A stretch of DNA of 64,000 nucleotides. Origin: Pseudoxanthomonas dokdonensis. Its GTDB lineage: Bacteria > Pseudomonadota > Gammaproteobacteria > Xanthomonadales > Xanthomonadaceae. The notes under the pieces are model-generated. The model did no database searches and was not told where the DNA came from. It saw nothing but the letters and a program-made list of their open reading frames with translations. Made by a program: the position numbers and the translations under genes. The stretch spans positions 28,707 through 92,706 of the forward strand of contig NZ_LDJL01000008.1 of NCBI RefSeq assembly GCF_001431405.1, read 5' to 3'. Below are positions 47,483 to 57,752 of the stretch, one piece after another; within the stretch, counting starts at the first letter, position 1; every line of letters starts with the position of its first letter.

Positions 47483-48790
47483 CTACTCCGCCGCCAGCTG
47501 GAGCCTGTGCGCATTGCCTATCTGCCGACTCTGCTGCTCGCTCACCTGGGCCTGTTCGGCGAACTGCGGCCAGCGCTGCACGGCGCTGCGGACTTCTTCG
47601 AGCAGGATTTTCTCGCGACCGCGCTTGAGGCCGACGGTCTTGGCGCAGGCGCCGACATCGGCGAGGGTGAACCGGTCGCGCTTGCCAGCCATGCTCATCT
47701 GGTGACGCGAGGTCCAGTCCCCGGCCGGGTTGTAGCTGTAGCTGACATCGAAGGCCGGGGCCAGCGACCATTGGCCCTGCGGGTCCATCAGGAAGGCGAT
47801 GTTCTTGACGTGATCGTCCTGGTTGCGGGCAACGATGTTGAACAACATGCGGCGGAACTGCTGCTCCAGCGCCTGCATCGGCAGTCGCAGTTGGCGGATC
47901 ACCTGCATGGCCTGTTCGTACGAATAGGCACCGGGCAGGTTGTAATCGAAATGCGCCAGCGCGCCGAGTGATTGCATATGCAGCTTGCTGCCGTCGGCCA
48001 GCCGGTCGAAGCGGCGGGTCATGAAATGGCGACGTCCGCCTTCTTCCAGTAACCGGCATTCACTCATCTCGATACCGGCAGCCTGCGCCATCAATGCGTA
48101 TGCATATTCGATGGCGCCAAAGCCCCTGGGATCGAGCAGCTCTTTGTCGCGGTTGCCGTCAACGCCATCGAACTTGAGCAGCCAGTAACCGAAGCCGGGA
48201 TCCGCCGGGACCTGGCCGGAGCGCACTTCGCCGCTGCCGGGGTTCCAGGCAATGACGGCCTTGGCCCGGGCACCGCCGGCCGAGGTGCCGACCCGCAGGA
48301 TGTCCTGCAGTGCTTTCTGCTGCTCGGGCTCCTGCAAGCGTGCCTGCAGGCCGCGGCGCTGGCTGAGCACATCCGAGGCCAGCTGCACCAGGGCAGCCAC
48401 GTCGATGCGGCTGGCCTTGCGCGCGCGCGGACCGTGTACCGGCCGGAACTCCAGCGCGCCCATGCCGCGGGCGCCGGTGTAGCAGAGTCGCTCGACCGCA
48501 TTGAAGCTGTCGGCGCTGCGGCCCTGGCTGGCCAGCCACTGGTCAATCAGGGCATTGCCAAAGCGATCCGGCAGCGAGTCGGCCAACAGTCCGGGCAAGC
48601 CATGGAAGGCTGGTGCTGGCAGTTCCGGAAACGTGTAGATGCGTGGTGCCAGCGGCATCCGCAGTGGCGACAGCTGGATGCCGCTGTCGACGAATTCGGG
48701 CACGTATTCGAACGCGGCCGTGCTCGCCCCTTCGGCCAGCGACACCGCGCCGATGGTGCGCCCCCACAGTTGTACTTCGGCAACGGTCAC
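47483..48790 (-). CDS. hipA: HipA-family serine/threonine kinase toxin
   Basis: A 435-residue HipA-like kinase. Seen: VEPY-like N-terminal region (WGRTIGAVSLAEGASTAAFE), the P loop with autophosphorylation site VGTSAGGARAK, LLKFDGVDG, the catalytic loop ARNQDDHVKNIAFL and the metal-binding APAFDVSYSY. Active-site residues appear intact. In E. coli HipA phosphorylates glutamyl-tRNA synthetase and induces dormancy. The GTG at 48790 gives a 4 bp overlap (GTGA) with hipB. An alternative GTG lies at 48799. Confidence 0.92.
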   Translation of the reverse strand: MTVAEVQLWGRTIGAVSLAEGASTAAFEYVPEFVDSGIQLSPLRMPLAPRIYTFPELPAPAFHGLPGLLADSLPDRFGNALIDQWLASQGRSADSFNAVERLCYTGARGMGALEFRPVHGPRARKASRIDVAALVQLASDVLSQRRGLQARLQEPEQQKALQDILRVGTSAGGARAKAVIAWNPGSGEVRSGQVPADPGFGYWLLKFDGVDGNRDKELLDPRGFGAIEYAYALMAQAAGIEMSECRLLEEGGRRHFMTRRFDRLADGSKLHMQSLGALAHFDYNLPGAYSYEQAMQVIRQLRLPMQALEQQFRRMLFNIVARNQDDHVKNIAFLMDPQGQWSLAPAFDVSYSYNPAGDWTSRHQMSMAGKRDRFTLADVGACAKTVGLKRGREKILLEEVRSAVQRWPQFAEQAQVSEQQSRQIGNAHRLQLAAE

Positions 48791-49134
48791 GGATCCCACC
48801 GCCAGGGTTTGCCCGGCTTGCGACTGCCCGGCACGCTGCTGCCGGAGGCTCGCTGCCGCCGGCCGCCCTGCTGCTTGAGCTCAGCCAGTGGACTGCTGGG
48901 CGCTGCCGGGACCAGACGCTCGAAATTGTCGGCCAACCCCAGCACCCTGCACACGCGCACCAGCGTTGATAGCTGCGAGGCGACTGCACCGGCCTCCAAC
49001 CGCTCCAGGGTGCGCTTGGAAACACCGGCCTGCTCGGCCAGCTCGGCCTGGGTCAGATTGAGTGCCAGCCGCTGCGCTGCCAGCCGGGAACCCAGCTGCT
49101 GAAGCACCGCATCATCTGAAATTTCATTTCCCAT
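48787..49134 (-). CDS. hipB: HipB-like XRE antitoxin
   Basis: A 115-residue protein with an XRE helix-turn-helix (about residues 12-65: LGSRLAAQRLALNLTQAELA, AGVSKRTLERLEAGAVASQL) and a basic Gly/Arg/Ser-rich tail (about 85-115). HipB binds operators upstream and neutralises HipA. It is the first gene of hipBA; the AT-rich region 49135-49200 upstream carries a perfect inverted repeat. Confidence 0.9.
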   Translation of the reverse strand: MGNEISDDAVLQQLGSRLAAQRLALNLTQAELAEQAGVSKRTLERLEAGAVASQLSTLVRVCRVLGLADNFERLVPAAPSSPLAELKQQGGRRQRASGSSVPGSRKPGKPWRWDP

Positions 49135-49148
49135 AAATCGTCTTTTTT

Positions 49149-49182
49149 GACGAATTAACTGATATTAACGCGTTAATTCGTC
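49149..49182. promoter_or_regulatory. AT-rich control region with perfect inverted repeat, candidate HipB operator
   Basis: GACGAATTAAC (49149-49159) and GTTAATTCGTC (49172-49182) form a perfect 11 bp inverted repeat around a 12 bp spacer. An inner palindrome TTAACGCGTTAA (49166-49177) overlaps. On the minus strand a TATAAT hexamer (49194-49199) lies upstream, placing the repeat at the start of the hipB transcript. The stretch is far more AT-rich than its surroundings. Confidence 0.6.
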
Positions 49183-49346
49183 GTATATGGCGCATTATAT
49201 ATACACATCAATGCGCCTGGAACGTCGAATTGTCAAGCACCGATGACACGGGCACAGTGCTGCCTTTGCTTGCGATGGCGGTCGTGTCGCCATCCTGGCC
49301 TGCTACATTCTGGTCCGCAAGGCGTGCCTCGCCAAGGAGCTGATAC

Positions 49347-50585
49347 ATGTTTGAAGTCGCCGTCATCTGTCTGGTGCTGACCGCGCTGCTGGCCTACGTG
49401 AACCACCGTTTCGTCGGGCTGCCGACCACCATCGGGGTGATGGCGGTCGCCCTGCTGCTGTCACTGGGCTTGATCGGGCTGGACCGGCTGGGATTCGGCA
49501 GCCTGCGCCAGTACGAAACCACCTTGCTGCAATCCATCGATTTTTCCGACCTGCTGATGCAGGGGATGTTGTCGGTGCTGCTGTTCGCCGGCGCCCTGCA
49601 TATCGACCTGAGCCAACTGCGCAGCTACCGCTGGCCGGTCGGACTGCTGGCGGTGTTCGGCACCGCGCTGTCGACGGTAATCGTCGGCTATGGCCTGTAT
49701 GTCGCCCTGCCCTGGCTGGGCTTTGAGCTGTCGCTCGGCTACTGCCTGGTGTTTGGCGCGCTGATATCACCGACCGACCCGATTGCGGTGCTGGGGATAC
49801 TGAAATCCGCGGGCGCGCCGGACAGCGTCAAGCTGGTGGTCTCCGGCGAATCGTTGTTCAACGATGGTGTCGGCGTGGTGCTGTTTTCGATCCTGCTCAG
49901 CGCCGCCTTGCAGGACACCCCGCCCAGCGTCGCCGATGCAGGGCTGTTGCTGCTGAAGGAGGCCGGCGGTGGTTTGCTGCTCGGCGGGCTGCTGGGTGCG
50001 CTGCTGTTCTATCTGTTGCGCAGCATCAACAACTACCAGGTCGAGGTGCTGCTGACCCTGGCCGGCGTGCTCGGCGGTTACGAACTGGCCCACGCCCTGC
50101 ATGTGTCCGGTCCGCTGGCGATGGTGGTGGCCGGCCTGATTGTCGGCAACCAGGGCCGGGCGCTGGCGATGAGCGATACCACCCGCCACCACGTGGATCT
50201 GTTCTGGGAACTGCTGGACGAGATCTTCAACGCCGTGCTGTTCGTGCTGCTGGGACTGGAGATTGTGATGGTGGTGTTCAATGGCCCGGTGCTGCTGGCC
50301 GCGACCGTTGCCATCGTCATCGCGCTGGCAGCACGCTGGCTGGCGGTGGGAGTGCCGGTGGCTGCATTCGGCCATAGCTTCAATCTTCCCGACGGCGCCT
50401 GGAAGCTGCTGACCTGGGGTGGCCTGCGCGGTGGCATCTCGGTGGCACTGGTGTTGTCGCTGCCATCTGGACCCGCCCGCGATCTGCTGTTGTCGATGAC
50501 CTACGCGGTGGTGGTGTTCTCGATCCTGGTACAGGGCACCACCATCAAGCGGCTGGTGCAGCGGGTGATGGCCGGCAATGCCTAG
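49347..50585 (+). CDS. Na+/H+ antiporter, NhaP/CPA1 type
   Basis: A 412-residue membrane protein with about 12 segments. The ion-binding region reads ALISPTDPIAVLGILKSAGA, with the CPA1 Thr-Asp-Pro, and GESLFNDGVGVVLF has the conserved Asn-Asp pair. The C-terminal part has GGLRGGISVALVLSLPSGPAR, typical of NhaP. It exchanges sodium or potassium for protons at the inner membrane. It ends at 50585, and palindromic repeat copies occur just after. Confidence 0.92.
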   Translation: MFEVAVICLVLTALLAYVNHRFVGLPTTIGVMAVALLLSLGLIGLDRLGFGSLRQYETTLLQSIDFSDLLMQGMLSVLLFAGALHIDLSQLRSYRWPVGLLAVFGTALSTVIVGYGLYVALPWLGFELSLGYCLVFGALISPTDPIAVLGILKSAGAPDSVKLVVSGESLFNDGVGVVLFSILLSAALQDTPPSVADAGLLLLKEAGGGLLLGGLLGALLFYLLRSINNYQVEVLLTLAGVLGGYELAHALHVSGPLAMVVAGLIVGNQGRALAMSDTTRHHVDLFWELLDEIFNAVLFVLLGLEIVMVVFNGPVLLAATVAIVIALAARWLAVGVPVAAFGHSFNLPDGAWKLLTWGGLRGGISVALVLSLPSGPARDLLLSMTYAVVVFSILVQGTTIKRLVQRVMAGNA

Positions 50586-50595
50586 AGCCTTCTTC

Positions 50596-50679
50596 AGCGG
50601 AGCAGGCGCTGCTGCTATTCACGCGCGCCAATGCCGTTGTTGTTGGGTCCACGTCCCAGCGGAGCAGGCTCCGCTCTAC
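50596..50679. repeat. Palindromic repeat pair related to the 40.5 kb cluster
   Basis: AGCGGAGCAGGCTCCGCTCTAC at 50658-50679 is an inverted copy of the GTAGAGCGGAGC type. A shorter, diverged copy begins at 50596 (AGCGGAGCAGGCGCTGCTGC). They lie between the converging antiporter and DAO-family genes. Confidence 0.6.
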
Positions 50680-50681
50680 TT

Positions 50682-51893
50682 TCAGTCGATGCGATTGAAC
50701 GAAAACAACTGCGCCAGCGGATGCGGCTGGCGCTGGATCGCGGCGCGGATGATGCCGGCGCCGATGGCCGAATAGGTGATGCCATTGCCGCCATAGGCCA
50801 TCGCGAGCAGCACCCGCTTGCCGCTGTCAGGATGGGCGCCGAAGAATGGCAGGCCGTCGTCGGTCTCGGCAAACGTACCGGCCCATGAAAACGCCGGCTG
50901 CACCGGCAGCTGCGGGAACAATGCCTGCACCTGTTTCACCAGCTTGCGGGTTTTCTTTTCCACCCGCGCATCGCGGCGCGCAGGCACATCAATCGTGTCG
51001 TCCTGGCCACCCACCAGCAGACGGTTGTCGCCGGTCGTGCGCAGGTATAGATACGGACGCGCGGTTTCCCACAGCACCGTGTCGGTAAGAAAATCCAGTT
51101 GCCCGGCTGGCAGCGGGTCGGTGATGAACGCATAGCTGCTGCGGTTGCTGGCGACCTTGTGCCGCAGCCAGCGCTGGTTGGCGTAGCCAGCGGCCATGAC
51201 CACATGGCCAGCACGAATGGCATGGCCCTGCGCAGTAACCAGATCGACGCCGCGTGGTGTCGGCGTGATCCGTTCGATGGCGGTGCGGTCATGGACACTG
51301 ACGCCGCGCCGCTGCAGCCTGCCAAACAGGCGATAGCAGAAGCGGTACGGATCGACGCTGGCCGCCAGCGCAGTCAACAACGCCGCCGGCGCCTTCAGCT
51401 GGAAGCGCTCGTCGAGCGCCTCGGCCGACAGCCACTGCAGGTCGAAGCCATGCTTCCTGCGCAGTGCAAATTCTTCGCGCAGGTCGTCCACATGCCGTCG
51501 CCGGCTGGCGTAATACAGACTCTGCACGCGGGCAAAATCAACATCGCGCAGCGAGCGGGCCTTGGCCTGCAGCAGCGGGATGGCCTCGGCGCAGGCACGG
51601 TACGCCAGCACCGCATTGTCTTCGCCGTACTGCCGGGCCAGCGTGGCCATCGGCGTGTCGATTTCGTATTGCAGCAAGGCGGTGCTGGCGGCGGTGCTGC
51701 CCCAGGCGATGTCGCGCTGTTCGAACACCGCCACGTCGATGCCGTGGCTGGACAGCTCGTCGGCAATCAGGGCGCCAGTGATACCGCCGCCAATCACCGC
51801 GACCTCGCAACGCAGGTCCGTGCGCAGCGGCGGGAACGCCTGCATCAGACCGTTCTTGACCGCCCAGAAGGGATATCCGCTTTTCAGATCCAT
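50682..51893 (-). CDS. FAD-dependent oxidoreductase, glycine/D-amino acid oxidase (DAO) family
   Basis: A 403-residue flavoprotein. The Rossmann motif is VAVIGGGITGALIADELSSH at about residues 31-50, followed by DIAWGSTAASTALLQYE. The C-terminal FAD-binding end is LLAMAYGGNGITYSAIGAGI. It resembles the puuB enzyme in layout but differs in sequence. The substrate, an amino acid or amine, is not visible. It is transcribed alone and convergent with the antiporter gene. Confidence 0.85.
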   Translation of the reverse strand: MDLKSGYPFWAVKNGLMQAFPPLRTDLRCEVAVIGGGITGALIADELSSHGIDVAVFEQRDIAWGSTAASTALLQYEIDTPMATLARQYGEDNAVLAYRACAEAIPLLQAKARSLRDVDFARVQSLYYASRRRHVDDLREEFALRRKHGFDLQWLSAEALDERFQLKAPAALLTALAASVDPYRFCYRLFGRLQRRGVSVHDRTAIERITPTPRGVDLVTAQGHAIRAGHVVMAAGYANQRWLRHKVASNRSSYAFITDPLPAGQLDFLTDTVLWETARPYLYLRTTGDNRLLVGGQDDTIDVPARRDARVEKKTRKLVKQVQALFPQLPVQPAFSWAGTFAETDDGLPFFGAHPDSGKRVLLAMAYGGNGITYSAIGAGIIRAAIQRQPHPLAQLFSFNRID

Positions 51894-51991
51894 GCGTTGT
51901 CGCCTGTCGTCTTCCGCGTCGCCGGACGGGACGCAATGGCAGCCAAGCTAGCATTGCCCCGTGAAGGCCCCGTGGTCCCGTTGGCGCAGAC

Positions 51992-52023
51992 AAAAAACCC
52001 CTTCCGGCGGTCGGAAGGGGTTT
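51992..52023 (-). terminator. Intrinsic terminator of purA
   Basis: AAACCCCTTCC (51995-52005), loop GGCGGTC, GGAAGGGGTTT (52013-52023). On the minus strand the stem runs into TTTTTTG, a U-tract, 45 bp after the purA stop. Confidence 0.85.
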
Positions 52024-52067
52024 GTGGTGGAGCTATCGGCCAGCGCTGCTGACGCCGGGGTACTGGC

Positions 52068-53688
<1,621 letters not shown>

Positions 53689-53708
53689 GTGCCATCTCCA
53701 CTACGAAA

Positions 53709-53739
53709 AAGCGCCGCCCCCGGTGTGCGGAGGCGGCGC
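53709..53739 (-). terminator. Hairpin between hflC and the DUF2065 gene
   Basis: GCGCCGCC (53711-53718) and GGCGGCGC (53732-53739) pair across a 13 bp loop, and on the minus strand TTTTTCG follows. It lies just after the hflC stop and may partly reduce expression of the downstream DUF2065-purA genes. Confidence 0.75.
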
Positions 53740-53750
53740 CGGCTGATCCC

Positions 53751-54620
53751 TCAACGGTCGTTGCGCAGGTACTGCAGGAACGGGTCGTTCTGGTCCAGCA
53801 CGATGACCCCGTTGCCGTCGGCAAACGAACCACGATAGGCCTCCAAGCTGCGGTAGAAGGCATAGAACGCCGGATCCGCGGCCGTGGCCTTGGCATAGAT
53901 CTCCGCCGCCTGCGCATCGCCCTGGCCTTTCAGCTCCTGGGCATCGCGCTCGGCTTCGGCTACCAGCACGGTCTGGTCACGGTCGGCTTCGGCACGGATG
54001 GTCCGGGCCTGCTCTTCACCCTCGGCGCGCAGCTTGCTGGCGACCTGCTTGCGCTGCGCACGCATGCGCTCGTAGACGTCGGTGATGACCTGGCTGTCGG
54101 TCGGCAGATCAATCTGCTTCAGCCGCAGATCGGTGATGTGCATGCCCAGGGTGGCGGTGGCCTTGTTGATGTTCTCCAGCTGGCCGGCGACGATTTCGTT
54201 GCGGTCACCCGACACCAGTTGCTGCAGGGTGCGGCTGTTGATTTCGTTGCGCAGCGAGTCGGTGATGATCGGGCGCAGGCGGTCGTTGGCCACGCGCTGG
54301 TCGCCGGTGCCGTTGGTGGCCACGTAGAACGCACGCAGGTCCGAGATGTAGCCGACCGCGAAGAAGTCGATGCTGACGTCCTTGCGCTCGGAGGTCAGGT
54401 AACGTTCCGGGGTGGTTTCAAGCACCTGGAAACGCCGGTCGAACACGCGCACGGTCTCCACCAGCGGCACCTTGAAGTGCAGGCCCGGATTGATGTCCGA
54501 ACGCACGACCCGGCCGAGGTTGATGACCAGCGCACTCTGGCCCTCGCGGACCACATAGGCCGAGCCCATCAGGCCCAGCAGTACGGCCACGCCGAGCGCG
54601 ACCCACAGGGAAGTTTTCAT
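53751..54620 (-). CDS. hflC: HflC, SPFH subunit of the HflKC regulator of FtsH
   Basis: A 289-residue protein with an N-terminal membrane anchor (about residues 5-24), SPFH domain (YVVREGQSALVINLGRVV, DINPGLHFKVPLVETVRVFD), and a coiled helical end rich in Ala, Glu and Arg (RAEADRDQTVLVAEAERDAQ), then AFYRSLEAYRGSFADGNGVI. It forms a large periplasmic cage with HflK around FtsH. Its ATG overlaps the hflK stop (ATGA). Confidence 0.96.
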   Translation of the reverse strand: MKTSLWVALGVAVLLGLMGSAYVVREGQSALVINLGRVVRSDINPGLHFKVPLVETVRVFDRRFQVLETTPERYLTSERKDVSIDFFAVGYISDLRAFYVATNGTGDQRVANDRLRPIITDSLRNEINSRTLQQLVSGDRNEIVAGQLENINKATATLGMHITDLRLKQIDLPTDSQVITDVYERMRAQRKQVASKLRAEGEEQARTIRAEADRDQTVLVAEAERDAQELKGQGDAQAAEIYAKATAADPAFYAFYRSLEAYRGSFADGNGVIVLDQNDPFLQYLRNDR

Positions 54621-55762
54621 CGTTGGGCCTCCTCGCGACCGTTCGGACGGGGGCTGCGTTCGCCATCACGCAGCGGTGCGTTGTCGCTCTGCACGGTCGG
54701 CATGATGACGTCCTGCGGCAGTACCGCCGGGGCGGCGCTGTTGCCAGCCGCGTTACCGGTCGCGCCAGGCATCGGCACGTAGATCAGCTGCCGGCCATCG
54801 CCACCGACGACCTTACGGTTCTTCGACAGCACCTGCTGCACGGTTTCCAGCCACAGGCGTTTGCGGGTGACTTCGGGCGCGGTTTCATAGGCTTGCTGCA
54901 ACTGGGCGAAGCGCGATGCGTCGCCTTCGGCACGGGCGATCAGCGCGGCCTTGTAACCTTCGGCTTCGGTACGCCTGCGGGCGGCTTCACCACGTGCCTC
55001 GGGCACGATCTTGGCGGCGTAGGCATGCGCTTCATTGACCAGGCGATCCTTGATCTGCTGGGCACTGTTGACCTCGTCGAAGGCCGGCTTCACTTCTTCC
55101 GGCGGACGTGCGTCAGGCAGGTTGAGCTCGGTCACCACCAGGCCGGTGCGGTATTCGTCCAGCGAGTGCTGCAGGCGCTCCTTGGCCGAGGCGCTGAGCG
55201 GGCCACGCACGCCGAGCACGGTATCCAGGTCCGAGCGGCCGATCTGCTCGCGCACCGCGCTCTGCGCAGCCTGCTTGAGCACGTCATCGGCGCTGCGCGA
55301 ACCATACAGGTACAGGCGCGGGTCGCGGATCCGGTACTGCACGTTCAGCGAGACGGTGACGATGTTCTCGTCCTTGGTCAGTACCGGCACGGTATTGCTG
55401 AAGGTCTTGATCTCGGTGGCGTTGACCTTGGTGACACTTTCAATCGGCCAAGGCCACTTGAAATTGGGGCCCGGCTGCATGATGCGGGCGTACTGGCCAA
55501 AACGCAGGACCACGCCGCGCTGCTGTTCGCCGACCAGCTGGAAGCTGCTGAACAGGACCAGCAGCGCCAGCACGATCAGCACCCAGCGAAGCGGATTGCC
55601 GCCACCACCGCCGCCATCCAGCAGGCCACGCAGACGGTCGACGATATCGCCGACGCCATTGCCACCGCCGCGTCGATTGCCGCCACGGCGGCCATTGTTG
55701 GATCCGCTGCCGCCAGCGTCGCCGCCCCCGGGACGATTACTGCCAGGTGTATTCCAGGCCAT
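54617..55762 (-). CDS. hflK: HflK, SPFH subunit of the HflKC regulator of FtsH
   Basis: A 381-residue protein. It has a Gly/Arg/Asn-rich cytoplasmic N-terminus (about residues 1-55), one membrane helix (LRWVLIVLALLVLFSSFQLV), an SPFH domain (LRFGQYARIMQPGPNFKWPW, NVQYRIRDPRLYLY) and a helical coil (EARGEAARRRTEAEGYKAAL). The ATG at 55762 has GGAG 7 bp upstream; upstream in-frame sequence is not family-like. It is coupled to hflC. Confidence 0.96.
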   Translation of the reverse strand: MAWNTPGSNRPGGGDAGGSGSNNGRRGGNRRGGGNGVGDIVDRLRGLLDGGGGGGNPLRWVLIVLALLVLFSSFQLVGEQQRGVVLRFGQYARIMQPGPNFKWPWPIESVTKVNATEIKTFSNTVPVLTKDENIVTVSLNVQYRIRDPRLYLYGSRSADDVLKQAAQSAVREQIGRSDLDTVLGVRGPLSASAKERLQHSLDEYRTGLVVTELNLPDARPPEEVKPAFDEVNSAQQIKDRLVNEAHAYAAKIVPEARGEAARRRTEAEGYKAALIARAEGDASRFAQLQQAYETAPEVTRKRLWLETVQQVLSKNRKVVGGDGRQLIYVPMPGATGNAAGNSAAPAVLPQDVIMPTVQSDNAPLRDGERSPRPNGREEAQR

Positions 55763-55909
55763 GCCCACTCCATATTGAAAATGCGCGGGCAAGCCGCCAG
55801 CGCAGGTCGTTGATTCTACAAGATGCGGGCGGATGGCCGTTGAACAAGGCCCTGCCGGCCACTGGCCACCTCGCGGCCGCGCCGCCGCAGCGGTGGGCGA
55901 TGCCGGCAA

Positions 55910-57214
55910 TCACTGCCAGGGCTCGTTTTCCTGTGCCGGCAACAGCGGTTCCAGCAGATGACCATCCGCCTGTGCTGCCAGCCGCTGCGCATCGGCCAGG
56001 GCCATGTCGATGTCGAGCTGCCAGCCTTCATCGTTGTGCGATTCGGCGCGGATCGCGCCCAGGGCGTGCAGTCGCGCGTGCAACCGCGCCGCCCGCGAAG
56101 GCAGATGCAGCGCGCCACGGACCCGCTGCATGCCCAGCCGTTCGGCCAGCACCGCCTGCAGCAGATCCAGACCGAGGTTGTCGCGGGCCGACAGCCAGAC
56201 CCGTTCGCGCCCCTCGCTGGGCTGGTCGCGACGCGGCTGCGCACCCTCGATGCGATCAATCTTGTTGAACACCAGGATCTGGGGAATATCGCCAGCACCG
56301 ATTTCCTGCAGCACCTCGTCGACCTGGCCGATGCGGTCATTGCGTACCGGGTCGGCGGCGTCGATGACATGCAGCAGCAGGTCGGCCTCGCGCGCCTCGG
56401 ACAGGGTCGAGCGGAACGCGGCGACCAGTTCATGCGGCAGATCGCGGACGAAACCGACGGTATCGGCCAGCACCACGCTGCCACCGGAAAGATCCACCCG
56501 GCGCACGGTCGGGTCGAGGGTGGCGAACAACTGATCGGCGGCATAAGCGTCGGCGCCGGTCAACGCGTTGAACAACGTCGACTTGCCGGCGTTGGTATAG
56601 CCGACCAGGGCCACCCGTGGCAGTTCGCTGCGGACCCGGGCACGACGCATCTGGGTCCGCTGCACTTCGACCTTTTCCAAGCGCTTCTGCAATTGCTCGA
56701 CCCGCTTCTGCAGCAGTCGGCGGTCGGTTTCCAGCTGGGTTTCACCGGGGCCACGCAGGCCTATCGAACCGCCGCGCTGGCGTTCAAGGTGGGTCCAGCC
56801 GCGGACCAGCCGGGTTGCCATGTGCCGCAGCTGGGCCAGCTCGACCTGCAGCTTGCCTTCGTGGCTGCGCGCCCGCTGGGCGAAGATATCCAGAATCAAC
56901 CCGGTACGGTCCAGCACCCGCCGTTGCAGGTGTTTTTCCAGATTGCGTTCCTGGCCGGGCGACAGCGGGAAATTGACCAGGATGAGGTCGGCACCGGTGG
57001 CATCGGCGGCCGCCTTGACCTCTTCCAGCTTGCCACTGCCAATCAGCGTCGCCGGATTCGGGCGATCGATGCGCGCGGTCAGCAGCGCAGCGATGCTGGC
57101 GCCGGCCGAACGGGCAAGATCGGTGAATTCCTCCGATGCGCCTTCGTCAGGCGGGCCACCGGAATAAGGTTGAATCAGGAGCGCGTGTTCGCCCTTGCGG
57201 GATCGTTCAAACAA
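55910..57214 (-). CDS. hflX: GTPase HflX
   Basis: A 434-residue ribosome-associated GTPase. The N-terminal HflX domain has LLTARIDRPNPATLIGSGK and LDRTGLILDIFAQRARSHEG. The coiled region contains RGPGETQLETDRR. The G domain has GYTNAGKSTLFNAL (G1), DTVGFVRDLPHELV (G3) and VFNKIDRI (G4). It rescues stalled ribosomes under stress. The start codon is TTG at 57214 (MFERS), matching the family N-terminus. It lies 27 bp after hfq. Confidence 0.95.
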   Translation of the reverse strand: MFERSRKGEHALLIQPYSGGPPDEGASEEFTDLARSAGASIAALLTARIDRPNPATLIGSGKLEEVKAAADATGADLILVNFPLSPGQERNLEKHLQRRVLDRTGLILDIFAQRARSHEGKLQVELAQLRHMATRLVRGWTHLERQRGGSIGLRGPGETQLETDRRLLQKRVEQLQKRLEKVEVQRTQMRRARVRSELPRVALVGYTNAGKSTLFNALTGADAYAADQLFATLDPTVRRVDLSGGSVVLADTVGFVRDLPHELVAAFRSTLSEAREADLLLHVIDAADPVRNDRIGQVDEVLQEIGAGDIPQILVFNKIDRIEGAQPRRDQPSEGRERVWLSARDNLGLDLLQAVLAERLGMQRVRGALHLPSRAARLHARLHALGAIRAESHNDEGWQLDIDMALADAQRLAAQADGHLLEPLLPAQENEPWQ

Positions 57215-57241
57215 AGGGGGTCAAGGCTCCTGTCATCAAGA

Positions 57242-57517
57242 TTATTCGCCGCCGTCCTCGCTGGCCGTTTCGTCGTCGCCGTTCTGGACGTAACCACCAC
57301 CGGGGCCCATGCGCACGTTGCGGGCGGGGACGACGGTGGAAATGGCGTGTTTGTAGACCATCTGGCTGACCGTATTACGCAGCAGCACGACAAACTGGTC
57401 GAAGGATTCGATCGTACCCTGCAACTTGATGCCGTTCACCAGGTAAACCGCCACTGGCACGCGCTCGCGACGCAGTGCATTCAGGAAAGGGTCCTGCAAG
57501 GATTGTCCCTTGGACAT
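57242..57517 (-). CDS. hfq: RNA chaperone Hfq
   Basis: A 91-residue protein. The Sm1 motif starts [20 protein letters not shown] and [17 protein letters not shown]; the Sm2 motif is [16 protein letters not shown] short Gly/Asp/Glu-rich tail follows. It forms hexamers that pair small RNAs with mRNAs. A plausible -10, TATAAG, lies on the minus strand at 57539-57544, 22 bp before the ATG, so hfq may have its own promoter besides miaA readthrough. Confidence 0.97.
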   Translation of the reverse strand: MSKGQSLQDPFLNALRRERVPVAVYLVNGIKLQGTIESFDQFVVLLRNTVSQMVYKHAISTVVPARNVRMGPGGGYVQNGDDETASEDGGE

Positions 57518-57752
57518 AACGTGTTCCCGCCTTTGGTTCTTATAGGTATTGTTTTTTTACCGCCGGGCAAACAACTCCCCTGCCGCTGGCGATGCTCCGA
57601 TGTTACACAACATCGGCGCGACGGATCGCATCCCGAAGGTACTGGCCTGGCATGAATCACGCCGCGACGGCGACCGGCCGGCCAGCAAGTGCCGTACCCG
57701 CCGGGGCCCGGCGTCATGCGGCGACGGGTCGCCTGTACGCCGGCGCGCGCCC
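57518..57752 (-). promoter_or_regulatory. miaA-hfq intergenic region
   Basis: This 235 bp stretch, unusually long for a miaA-hfq junction, holds a -10-like TATAAG (57539-57544, minus strand), an A-tract just upstream of it, and an 8 bp stem-loop CCGATGTT/AACATCGG (57597-57616). No gene is seen. Confidence 0.5.
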
